Made by a program: the position numbers and the translations under genes. From an uncultured Bacilli bacterium (GTDB lineage: Bacteria; Bacillota_I; Bacilli_A; RF39; UBA660), in contig CANRME010000016.1 in NCBI GenBank assembly GCA_947631655.1, positions 1-16,114 of the forward strand: a stretch of 16,114 bases of DNA, written 5' to 3'. The notes under the pieces are model-generated. The model was not told where the DNA came from. It worked only from the letters and a program-made list of their open reading frames with translations, and made no database searches. Positions 1 to 7,505 of this stretch are shown here, piece after piece (position 1 is the first letter of the stretch; every line of letters starts with the position of its first letter).

Positions 1-321
1 TACATTGTAACTTATGCTATTATAGAAGATAAGGAAGGACGTAAGTCGACAGGGAAATCTTTAGGTTTAAGACTTACTAAAACAATGTTTAATTATTTAA
101 GAGATGGTAAATCTTTAAATAAAGTAATTGAAGAATTAATTAGTGTTAGTAATAATAAACAAAATGGTGGTATTACTGGATATTTATCAAAAGGGTTATT
201 AAGACGCGAATATGTTGACAAAGATGCGGTAGTTTCTAGCTTAGTGGGAATAATGTATACTGAAGAACGAAAAGAATTAGATAACGCTATCAAATTAAAA
301 TTAGAGAAAGAACTAGGTTAG
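1..321 (+). CDS. DUF84/YjjX-type inosine/xanthosine triphosphatase, C-terminal part
   Basis: The reading frame is open from the first base, so the gene starts upstream and only its last 106 codons are visible. The family is usually about 170 residues. It hydrolyses non-canonical purine nucleoside triphosphates such as ITP and XTP, cleaning the nucleotide pool in the cytosol. The visible part matches the family's C-terminal half: a strand with the EDKEGRKSTG segment, the G-hydrophobic helix region (LRDGKSLNKVIEEL), then the characteristic NGGITGYLSKGLLRREYV block before the final helix. I recognise this by pattern only. The catalytic N-terminus cannot be checked. The TAG stop lies inside a terminator stem, so this gene ends its transcription unit. 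Confidence 0.72.
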   Translation, partial: YIVTYAIIEDKEGRKSTGKSLGLRLTKTMFNYLRDGKSLNKVIEELISVSNNKQNGGITGYLSKGLLRREYVDKDAVVSSLVGIMYTEERKELDNAIKLKLEKELG

Positions 322-330
322 TTCTTTTTT
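307..330 (+). terminator. Intrinsic terminator of the DUF84 gene, overlapping its stop codon
   Basis: AAAGAACTA (307-315) pairs perfectly with TAGTTCTTT (319-327) around a three-base loop and runs into T residues up to 330. The TAG stop (319-321) is the start of the 3' arm, so the last sense codons form the 5' arm. Confidence 0.7.
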
Positions 331-342
331 CTTGTGGTTTTA

Positions 343-351
343 TGGTATAAT
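343..351 (+). promoter_or_regulatory. Extended -10 promoter for the DUF6020 gene
   Basis: TGGTATAAT is a perfect -10 hexamer (346-351) with the TGn extension. There is no good -35 at 17 bases, which is typical of extended -10 promoters. It sits just after the upstream terminator and leaves a leader of only about a dozen bases before the start at 370. Confidence 0.6.
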
Positions 352-369
352 AATTTTACGAGGTGGCTT

Positions 370-2178
370 ATGAAAGAAAAAATTAAGTCTGCACTTATGA
401 GCTTATGTAGTGTTTTAGCTCTTGGGTTTAATGCGAAAATATTATTTGAAAGTATAAAAAATACAACGAAATTGACAGCTGCTATTAACAATGGGTTGAC
501 AATTGGATTATTTGGGGCACTACTTATATTTATATTGTTTTATAAATTGTATTTGTTAAACAATTTCAAGAAAAATCGAGTTATCGCCGTATTAAGTGGC
601 ATTTTAAGCTTATTGATGATTTTAGGGTTTAGTTACATGACCTATGGAACATCTTCTTTGGTGTTTGGAAGTTTTTTAAAATTTTTATTTGCTACTTTAC
701 AGTTTTTAGGCTATTACTTTCTATTCTATTATGGATTAAGTTATCTATTTAAGATGTTAGATAATTTTAAATTTAAGGAAGTAAAAAGTAGATCTATAAC
801 TTACTTTAAACTACATCCTTTTAAAGTAAGTTTGTTAATAATGTTAATTTGTTGGGCACCATATATCATAGCTTTCTATCCGATAATTCTTTCTCCAGAT
901 CCCAGTTTTCAAATTAGGCAGTTTTTTGGAATAAGAACAAAGTACGCCGATTACGTTCCATTAATCAGTGAAAAAATGCAAATTACTAACCATCATCCAG
1001 TAATTCATACATTATTACTTGGTAGTTCTTTATTTCTGGGACATAAAATAGGTAATGATAATTTAGGATTATTTTTATATAGTATAATTCAAATAAGTAT
1101 TCTATCTAGTGTATTAGCTTATTCTATTAAATATATGATAAAAGATATGAAGTTAAGTACGAAATGGGTCTTAATTTGTTTAGGTATATATGCTTTAGTA
1201 CCAATATTTCCATTTTATGCGATGAGTGGGGTAAAAGATGTTATTTTCTCTAGTATGGTTATTTTATATTTAATTATGTTACATAAGACATTACATTTAG
1301 ATAAAGTAACATTTAGGGATGGTTTAAAATTAGTTTTAGTTATGCTATTAGTTATCTTATTTAGAAATAATGGGATATATGTAGTATTATTATCTTTTCC
1401 ATTCTTAATTATAGCGACTAAGAAATTATGGAAACCGCTTGTAATTATCTTGTTAATAACTGCCTGTTTATCCACAACTTATTCGAAGGTAATACTTCCT
1501 TATTTTAAGATAACGCCGGGAAGTATTAGAGAAATGTTATCTATTCCTTTTCAACAAACAGCAAGACTAGTTAAATATCATGAGGAAGATATTTCGGAAG
1601 AAGATAAAAAAGTAATTGATAAAGTGTTAGTTTATGATACTTTAGCTAAAAGATATAATCCCGAACTTGCTGATGATGTTAAGAATAAGTTTAATCCGAA
1701 AGCTACTAAGGATGATTTAAAGGCTTATTTTGGGGTATGGTTTAAGGGATTATTAAAACACCCTAATACTTATATCGATGCTACAGTAAATAATGTATAT
1801 GGGTTCTTTTATCCGGAAAAGACTAATTGGTATATTTATCATAATTTTGATAAAAGAATAACGGAGAATGGTTTTGATTATCACTACAATAATCTAGAAG
1901 GTTTGAGAAATGTTTTAAGCAGTTATGGTGAAGCATTTCCTTATATTCCAGTAATAGGTTTATTAGTTAATATTGCTATTAATACTTGGTTAGTATTTAT
2001 TTTAGTTGGGTATATGATATATAAGAAAAGATATAGAGAGCTAGTATTATATTTACCAGCCATTATTTCTATACTAGTTTGTATAGCGGGACCAGCCAAT
2101 ACATATTACCGGTATGCCTTACCTTATATAATGGCCATGCCACTAATGATAGGGTTTGTATTAGAAAAAAGAAAATAG
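370..2178 (+). CDS. DUF6020-type polytopic membrane protein, probable GT-C-like glycosyltransferase
   Basis: A 602-residue integral membrane protein with about a dozen hydrophobic segments. I place the start at the ATG at 370 because AGGTGG (361-366) is correctly spaced from it. An in-frame ATG at 334 has no binding site and lies upstream of the promoter's -10. The motifs SPDPSFQ (about residues 175-181) and NHHPVIHT (207-214) after a transmembrane helix are what I associate with the DUF6020 family and resemble the first extracytoplasmic loop of GT-C glycosyltransferases, where an Asp is catalytic. A soluble-looking stretch (about 400-500) follows, then more helices. Just downstream is a family 2 transferase of the kind that makes polyprenyl-phosphate sugars, so a donor-maker/user pair is a reasonable inference. 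The substrate is unknown. Confidence 0.65.
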   Translation: MKEKIKSALMSLCSVLALGFNAKILFESIKNTTKLTAAINNGLTIGLFGALLIFILFYKLYLLNNFKKNRVIAVLSGILSLLMILGFSYMTYGTSSLVFGSFLKFLFATLQFLGYYFLFYYGLSYLFKMLDNFKFKEVKSRSITYFKLHPFKVSLLIMLICWAPYIIAFYPIILSPDPSFQIRQFFGIRTKYADYVPLISEKMQITNHHPVIHTLLLGSSLFLGHKIGNDNLGLFLYSIIQISILSSVLAYSIKYMIKDMKLSTKWVLICLGIYALVPIFPFYAMSGVKDVIFSSMVILYLIMLHKTLHLDKVTFRDGLKLVLVMLLVILFRNNGIYVVLLSFPFLIIATKKLWKPLVIILLITACLSTTYSKVILPYFKITPGSIREMLSIPFQQTARLVKYHEEDISEEDKKVIDKVLVYDTLAKRYNPELADDVKNKFNPKATKDDLKAYFGVWFKGLLKHPNTYIDATVNNVYGFFYPEKTNWYIYHNFDKRITENGFDYHYNNLEGLRNVLSSYGEAFPYIPVIGLLVNIAINTWLVFILVGYMIYKKRYRELVLYLPAIISILVCIAGPANTYYRYALPYIMAMPLMIGFVLEKRK

Positions 2179-2184
2179 TATAAT
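2156..2184 (+). promoter_or_regulatory. Possible internal promoter before the GT2 gene
   Basis: TTGTAT (2156-2161) and a perfect TATAAT (2179-2184) are separated by 17 bases across the end of the upstream gene. The -35 is weak. It would give a leader of about 15 bases with GAGGTG at 2195-2200. The gene may also be read through from the DUF6020 promoter. Confidence 0.45.
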
Positions 2185-2205
2185 AAATATATATGAGGTG
2201 GACAA

Positions 2206-3129
2206 ATGAAAAAAATTGCAGTACTTATTCCTTGTTATAACGAAGCTAAAACTATAAAAAAGGTAATTAAAGATTATCAAAAAGCGTTACCTGATGCCTT
2301 TATTTATGTTTATGATAATAATTCAACTGATGGGACTGATGAGATAGCTAGTGAGGCAGGAGCCATAGTAAGATATGAATATCGTCAAGGTAAAGGTAAT
2401 GTTATTAGAACGATGTTTAGGGATATTGATGCGGATTGTTACTTGATGATAGATGGAGATGATACGTATCCAGCGGAAAACGCCAAAGAAATGTGTGATT
2501 TAGTCTTAGATGGTAAAGCCGATATGGTAATAGGAGATAGGTTATCTTCCACTTATTTTAAAGAAAATAAAAGACCATTCCATAACTTTGGTAATAGAAT
2601 AGTAAGATGGTTAATTAATAAGTTATTTAAGAATAATATTAAAGATATAATGACCGGGTATAGAGCATTTAGTTATGAGTTTGTCAAAGGTTTCCCGGTT
2701 TTATCTAAGGGATTTGAAATAGAAACGGAAATGACAATTCATGCTGTAGATAAAAACTTTAAAATAGTCGAGATACCAGTATCATATAGGGACCGACCAG
2801 AGGGAAGTGTATCAAAACTTAATACTTATAGTGATGGAATAAAAGTATTAAAAACGATTGCAACCTTATTTAAAGAATATAAACCAGCGATGTTTTTTAA
2901 TATTTGTGCCTTTATATTCTTAATAGTGGGTATAGTTATTGGAATACCAGCTTATGCAGGATACTTTGTAACGGGCTTAGTAGAAAAGTTTCCGAGCTTA
3001 ATAGTTAGTTGCTTTGCAATAATGATAGCGTTACTTTTCTTTGTAACGGGAATTATTCTACAAGTAATAGCTAAAAAACAAAAGCAAAATTATGAATTAT
3101 ATTTAAATTTAATAAAGAAAGATAAATAA
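2206..3129 (+). CDS. Family 2 glycosyltransferase, polyprenyl-phosphate sugar synthase type (DPM1/GtrB-like)
   Basis: 307 residues. An N-terminal GT-A domain begins with IPCYNEAKTI (8-17) and has YDNNSTDGT (36-44) and the metal/nucleotide-sugar motif DGDD (83-86). The later TGYRAF and RPEGSVSKL blocks are typical of dolichyl/undecaprenyl-phosphate sugar transferases. Two transmembrane helices follow (about 228-250 and 264-288), then a short basic tail. Such enzymes move a sugar from a nucleotide donor to a lipid phosphate on the inner membrane face; flipped to the outside, this feeds GT-C transferases. The preceding DUF6020 gene is a candidate user. The start has GAGGTG at 2195-2200. The sugar cannot be read from sequence. 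Confidence 0.85.
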   Translation: MKKIAVLIPCYNEAKTIKKVIKDYQKALPDAFIYVYDNNSTDGTDEIASEAGAIVRYEYRQGKGNVIRTMFRDIDADCYLMIDGDDTYPAENAKEMCDLVLDGKADMVIGDRLSSTYFKENKRPFHNFGNRIVRWLINKLFKNNIKDIMTGYRAFSYEFVKGFPVLSKGFEIETEMTIHAVDKNFKIVEIPVSYRDRPEGSVSKLNTYSDGIKVLKTIATLFKEYKPAMFFNICAFIFLIVGIVIGIPAYAGYFVTGLVEKFPSLIVSCFAIMIALLFFVTGIILQVIAKKQKQNYELYLNLIKKDK

Positions 3130-3131
3130 GT

Positions 3132-3596
3132 ATGGATAATAAAGTAGAAATATATATTGATGAAAAACAAGATTTTGTAAGTAATTATAATACTAATATG
3201 TTAAACCCAGAATTAAAAAATTATGTCTTAGAAGAACTAAGAGGTAGTAATTTAAAAAAAGGAATAAAAATTAAAATAGTCGGTAATTACTTTGATAGTG
3301 AAGAGAAAAAACAAGATTTTTTAAAACTTTTTCGAAATGAATTTTCTTTAAGTGTTAAAGATATGACGATGTATTTAAAATATTCTTTAATTGCTTCATT
3401 ATTTCTAGGTTTATTAGGTATTATATTTATTGTGTTATCAAATGTTATTACGGATTCTATATTTAAAGAAATATTTCTAATTATGGGTTGGTTAGGAGTA
3501 TGGGAATCAACGGCGAATATTATATTTAATGAAAGTAAAAATTATTTAATTATCAAAAGGTATCAAAGAATAAAAAAAGCGAAAATAATCTTCTAA
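3132..3596 (+). CDS. Small two-helix membrane protein of unknown function
   Basis: 154 residues, not recognised. The first 85 residues are hydrophilic and charged. Two hydrophobic segments (about 87-107 and 113-133) follow, separated by a short TDSIFKE turn, and the C-terminal tail is strongly basic (KRYQRIKKAKIIF). This suggests cytoplasmic N- and C-termini. The start codon is two bases after the TAA of the glycosyltransferase, with no clear ribosome binding site, so translation is probably coupled to that gene. A terminator overlaps its stop, so it ends the operon. The context suggests, but does not show, a part in the same surface-glycan process. Confidence 0.7.
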   Translation: MDNKVEIYIDEKQDFVSNYNTNMLNPELKNYVLEELRGSNLKKGIKIKIVGNYFDSEEKKQDFLKLFRNEFSLSVKDMTMYLKYSLIASLFLGLLGIIFIVLSNVITDSIFKEIFLIMGWLGVWESTANIIFNESKNYLIIKRYQRIKKAKIIF

Positions 3597-3611
3597 AATG
3601 AAGATTTTTTT
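3587..3611 (+). terminator. Intrinsic terminator ending the glycosyltransferase operon
   Basis: AATCTTC (3587-3593) pairs with GAAGATT (3600-3606) around a six-base loop and is followed by a T tract. The TAA stop of the upstream gene (3594-3596) lies in the loop. Confidence 0.65.
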
Positions 3612-3647
3612 AATTTTTTTAAAAAATTTTGCCAAAAAAGAAGGAAA

Positions 3648-3679
3648 TCGCCAAAAAATTGTTAATATATATTTATAGA
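3648..3679 (+). promoter_or_regulatory. Weak promoter candidate for the adhesin-sortase pair
   Basis: The only gap here (3597-3740) is almost pure A/T with two GCCAAAAAA copies (3631 and 3650). TCGCCA (3648-3653) and TATTTA or TATAGA (3670-3679) could serve as -35 and -10, but neither is close to consensus. The core TTGTTAATATATATT recurs before the nuclease gene near 9885. A clear AAAGGAG (3729-3735) precedes the adhesin start. Confidence 0.25.
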
Positions 3680-3740
3680 AGGGCTAAAAAGATATAAATA
3701 AATTTATTGCTCCATTTACATAGAAAGTAAAGGAGAATTT

Positions 3741-6700
3741 ATGAAAAAAAAGATAATGAAATTATTAGGATTAATAATTTGTTTTTTAGGAATTATTGTC
3801 GAAACAAAAGCAGAAACATTTAAAGGAAGTATGGGGCTTGGAAGTTGGACACCAGTTTATTTAGTAAAAAATGGGGAATATCAACAAGGAAGATTTATAA
3901 TTAGAAAGGAAGATGGGGCTTTTCTTTATTGTCTACAACCATTTATGGAATTTGATGAAAGCAAAGCCAATTTATATGAAGTTATTGAATCAGAATATGC
4001 TAAAGTTTTAAAATTAACGGAAGATGACTGGGAAAAAATAAATTTGCTTGCTTATTTTGGTTATGGTTATGCTGGGCATAGTGATTACAAATGGTATACA
4101 ATAACCCAGGTTATGATATGGAAAATAGTAGATAAAGAAGCAAACTTTTATTTTACTAATACCTTAAATGGAACCAGAAATGATAATTTGTATGTTAGTG
4201 AGATGAATGAATTAAATAGATTAGTAGATGATTATTTATTAAAACCGGATTTTGAAATACCAAAAACTAATTTAGATTTAGGAGAAAGTATTACAATTCC
4301 AGATAATAATAAAATCCTTCATAATTATCATATTACTAAGGAAAATAATGTTACAGCGAGAATAGATGGAGATAGTCTGATTGTCAATTCCACGGGAGTA
4401 GGTAGTGCTAGTGTTGAACTTGAAAGAACTATTGATGAGGATTTATTACCACCAGTAGTGTACTTTAAAGATAATATTCAAAATGTCTTCCGTCATGGAA
4501 AAGCATCTCCGGTAAAGGTAAAAGTAAGTTTAACTTCAGTAGGTGGAGGATTAAACATCCATAAAGTAGATACCAAAGGCAATAGTTTAGAGGGAGTTAA
4601 ATTTGGAATTTATAATGCCGAAGGTAATGAGGTTTGTACGATTATAACGGATAGTGGAGGAGATGGGAATTGTGATAATTTACCATTAGGAGCTTATACT
4701 GTTCGGGAATTAGAAACGATAGAGGGATATGTTAAAAATGATGATACTTATACATTTGAAATAACTAGTGGTACTACTTCGGTTAATTTAGAAATTGAAA
4801 ATAAAAAAATTACGGGTTTTATTGAAATATATAAAATCGATAAAGAAAATAATAGTGCTAAACCACAGGGAGATGCCAAATTAAATGGTGCTGTATATGG
4901 TATATATAATTCTTTAGGAGAAAAAGTAGATGAGTTAGTAACTAATGAGTATGGTTATGCCAAATCGCAAGAACTGGAATATGGAAAATATACTGTAAAA
5001 GAATTAAAACCTAGTGAAGGTTATATAATTGATGCAAATACTTATTCTGTTAATATTGATAGTGATGGCATAGTTATTGGAACTACTTCTAAAGAACAAG
5101 TTTTAAAATTTGATTTTAAAATGTTAAAAGTAGAAAGTGATGGAACTAGTGGGGTAATTCATACAGAACCTAATGCGGTGTTTGATATCTTTTTAAAGAG
5201 TAAAAAACTTTTAGTAGGAACAACAACGACTGATGATGAGGGGAAAGCTAAAATTACTTTACCATATGGAGTTTATAATGTATGTCAGATAAAAGGTAGT
5301 GATGAAGCCGGGTTGTCCCCTTGTTTTGAAATAAATATTAGTAATGATGATGTTTCTAAAGTAGTAAATAACGGTTTAGCGAGTGCTAGATTAAAAGTTA
5401 TTAAGGTAGATCAAGATAATAAAGAGATACCTATATTGGGTATTAAATTTAAAATAAAAAATTTAAATACTAATGAATATGTCTGTCAAACAGTATCTTA
5501 CCCTAATAAAGAAACTTATTGTGAGTTTGAAACTAATAAAGAAGGTATTTTAATTACTCCATTTCCTTTAGATGCGGGAGATTATGAATTAGAAGAAATG
5601 GACCAATATATAGAAGGTTATTTATGGAATCCAGAACCCTTAAAATTTTCTATTAAAACAAATACTAGTTATGAATATGATGAAGAGCTAGGGGCTTTAG
5701 TAGAAGTAAGGTTTAATAATACCGAAGTTAAAGGTATGATAGAATTATATAAACTAGGAGAAAAGATAGTGATAAAGAATGGTAAATTTACTTATGTTGC
5801 GATACCTCTTCCTAATATAACTTTTGGTTTATATGATGAATTAGGTAATTTGATAAAGGAATATACTACTGATGAAAATGGGTATCTAAAAATTGAAAAC
5901 TTAAAATTAGGTAAATATATTTTAAAAGAATTAAATACTTTAGATAATTATGTTTTGGATGATAAGGAATATATAATTGAATTAAAATATAAAGACCAAT
6001 ATACACCAGTGGTTACAGAGTCTTTTACTTTAAAAAATTATTTAAAAAAAGGAGACTTAGTATTTAGTAAAACTGATGTTTCTACGGGTAAGGAAATACC
6101 TAATGTTAAAATAGAAATATATACTGAAAATGATGAATTAATATTTACGGGTTACACGAATGAAGAAGGGAAGATTATTCTAGAAAATTTATTTGTTGGT
6201 AAATTCTATATAATTGAAACTGAAGCAGCGACTGGTTATTTATTAAGTGATGAGAAAGTATATTTTGAAATTCAAGATAATGGTGATGTTGTAAAAGCAA
6301 ATATGTTTAATGAAAAAATCAAAGGAGATTTAGAATTTATTAAAGAAGATGAAGGTACAAAAGAAGGGTTACCTAATACTTTAATCGAAGTATATGATGC
6401 TTTAACTGATGAATTAGTATTTAGTGGTAAAACTGATGAAGAAGGAAAAATTGTCATTAAAGGTTTAGAATATGGGAAATATTATATCTTAGAAAAAGAA
6501 GCTCCTATAGGATATGTACTAAATTCGGAAAAAATCTACTTTGAAATATTAGAGAATAATGAGGTAGTAAAAGTTATAATGCAAGATAAAAAAATAACTT
6601 CTAAAATTAAACTTCATAAAATAGATGAAAATGGTAATCCTTTAATAGGAGTTAAATTTGATTTATATGATGAAGATGACAATTATTTAGGTACTTATGA

Positions 6701-6947
6701 AACAGATGATGATGGAAATATAGAATTAGATTTAGAATATGGTATTTATTACTTTATAGAAAAAGAAACTATTTCTAATTATGAACTAAATAGTGATAAA
6801 CAATATTTTGAAGTTACAAAAGATGGAGAAGTTATTGAGTTATCAGTAGTTAATATTAAGGTACCAGATACTTTAGCTAGTATTGATTATAGTATTATTT
6901 TAGGAGGTTTATTATTTGTCCTTAAAAAGAAATATTCTAATAGGTAG
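3741..6947 (+). CDS. Wall-anchored thioester/Cna-B (SpaA-like) surface adhesin
   Basis: 1068 residues, secreted and probably covalently wall-linked. Order: signal peptide (1-24, cleavage after TKA); a TQXA-type thioester domain (about 30-165) with the expected pair Cys64 (YCLQP) and Gln123 (TQVMIW), which in this family forms an internal thioester that reacts with host surfaces; a linker domain; then about eight Cna-B/SpaA beta-sandwich repeats (roughly 270-355, 358-450, 455-545, 548-660, 664-766, 770-857, 860-950, 954-1038). Several have the Lys near 'xKxD' and the Glu in 'YxxxE' expected for intramolecular isopeptide bonds, for example Lys275/Glu323. The C-terminus has VPDTL (1041-1045) as a sorting signal, a hydrophobic stretch and a basic tail. 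Three repeats hold cysteine pairs (299/311, 515/528, 582/594). It overlaps the sortase gene by 32 bases. Confidence 0.88.
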   Translation: MKKKIMKLLGLIICFLGIIVETKAETFKGSMGLGSWTPVYLVKNGEYQQGRFIIRKEDGAFLYCLQPFMEFDESKANLYEVIESEYAKVLKLTEDDWEKINLLAYFGYGYAGHSDYKWYTITQVMIWKIVDKEANFYFTNTLNGTRNDNLYVSEMNELNRLVDDYLLKPDFEIPKTNLDLGESITIPDNNKILHNYHITKENNVTARIDGDSLIVNSTGVGSASVELERTIDEDLLPPVVYFKDNIQNVFRHGKASPVKVKVSLTSVGGGLNIHKVDTKGNSLEGVKFGIYNAEGNEVCTIITDSGGDGNCDNLPLGAYTVRELETIEGYVKNDDTYTFEITSGTTSVNLEIENKKITGFIEIYKIDKENNSAKPQGDAKLNGAVYGIYNSLGEKVDELVTNEYGYAKSQELEYGKYTVKELKPSEGYIIDANTYSVNIDSDGIVIGTTSKEQVLKFDFKMLKVESDGTSGVIHTEPNAVFDIFLKSKKLLVGTTTTDDEGKAKITLPYGVYNVCQIKGSDEAGLSPCFEINISNDDVSKVVNNGLASARLKVIKVDQDNKEIPILGIKFKIKNLNTNEYVCQTVSYPNKETYCEFETNKEGILITPFPLDAGDYELEEMDQYIEGYLWNPEPLKFSIKTNTSYEYDEELGALVEVRFNNTEVKGMIELYKLGEKIVIKNGKFTYVAIPLPNITFGLYDELGNLIKEYTTDENGYLKIENLKLGKYILKELNTLDNYVLDDKEYIIELKYKDQYTPVVTESFTLKNYLKKGDLVFSKTDVSTGKEIPNVKIEIYTENDELIFTGYTNEEGKIILENLFVGKFYIIETEAATGYLLSDEKVYFEIQDNGDVVKANMFNEKIKGDLEFIKEDEGTKEGLPNTLIEVYDALTDELVFSGKTDEEGKIVIKGLEYGKYYILEKEAPIGYVLNSEKIYFEILENNEVVKVIMQDKKITSKIKLHKIDENGNPLIGVKFDLYDEDDNYLGTYETDDDGNIELDLEYGIYYFIEKETISNYELNSDKQYFEVTKDGEVIELSVVNIKVPDTLASIDYSIILGGLLFVLKKKYSNR

Positions 6948-7449
6948 TATTATATGTATTTTATTATTAGCAGTTAATGTCTACTCTAGAAAAATAGAAG
7001 AAGTAAAAATAAATAATTTTATTTCTTCTAGTAGTAATAAGAATAGTTATAATAAAGATATGATAGGGGTTTTAGAAATACCTAAAATTAATTTAAGAAA
7101 AAGTTTATATAGTAAAGAATCTATTTATAATAATGTAGATATAAATTTAGAAATACTTTCTAGTTCGGATTTTCCTGATAAAGAAAACGGTAATGTTATA
7201 ATCGCCGGTCATAGTGGTATAGGAAGTAAAGCTTACTTTAATAATTTAGTAAAATTAGATATTAATGATATAGCTTATATTTATTATAATAATATAAAAT
7301 ATACTTATAAATTAAATAAAGTTTATGAAATAGATAAAACGGGGAATGCTAGTATTATTAGAAATAAAAATATATCTACTTTAACATTAATTACTTGTAA
7401 GATTAATTCTAATAAACAAATAATATATATCTTTAATTTAGATAATTAA
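6916..7449 (+). CDS. Dedicated sortase (cysteine transpeptidase)
   Basis: 177 residues. I chose the TTG at 6916 because a perfect AGGAGG (6902-6907) is eight bases upstream; it lies inside the adhesin reading frame. An N-terminal anchor helix (about 7-23) is followed by the sortase core: MIGVLEIPKINL, the catalytic His99 in NVIIAGHSG, and the catalytic Cys161 in TLTLITC. The third catalytic residue, normally an Arg a few residues after the Cys strand, is not there; the site reads NSNKQIIYI, with Lys167/Gln168. The enzyme should cut the VPDTL signal of the upstream adhesin and link it to the wall. The 32-base overlap points to translational coupling and a one-enzyme, one-substrate pair. The class (B, C or D) is not decided. 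Confidence 0.87.
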   Translation: MSLKRNILIGSIICILLLAVNVYSRKIEEVKINNFISSSSNKNSYNKDMIGVLEIPKINLRKSLYSKESIYNNVDINLEILSSSDFPDKENGNVIIAGHSGIGSKAYFNNLVKLDINDIAYIYYNNIKYTYKLNKVYEIDKTGNASIIRNKNISTLTLITCKINSNKQIIYIFNLDN

Positions 7450-7450
7450 T

Positions 7451-7495
7451 ATAAAAGTCGGCATTCATTTCTAATCGCCGACTTTTATGTTTTTG
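7451..7495. terminator. Bidirectional terminator between sortase and lectin-like gene
   Basis: ATAAAAGTCGGC (7451-7462) and GCCGACTTTTAT (7477-7488) form a perfect 12-base-pair stem with a 14-base loop. The T residues inside the stem end and after it serve the plus-strand sortase unit; the A-rich 5' side serves the convergent minus-strand gene. Confidence 0.85.
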
Positions 7496-7505
7496 ATAAA
7501 TAATT

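Noticed and set aside
334..369. In-frame ATG at 334 as the start of the DUF6020 protein.
   Set aside because: It has no ribosome binding site and lies upstream of the -10 element; the ATG at 370 has AGGTGG at the right distance.
4551..6860. Tandem DNA repeats in the adhesin gene.
   Set aside because: The Cna-B domains repeat as folds only; the DNA has diverged and I see no near-identical units that would recombine.
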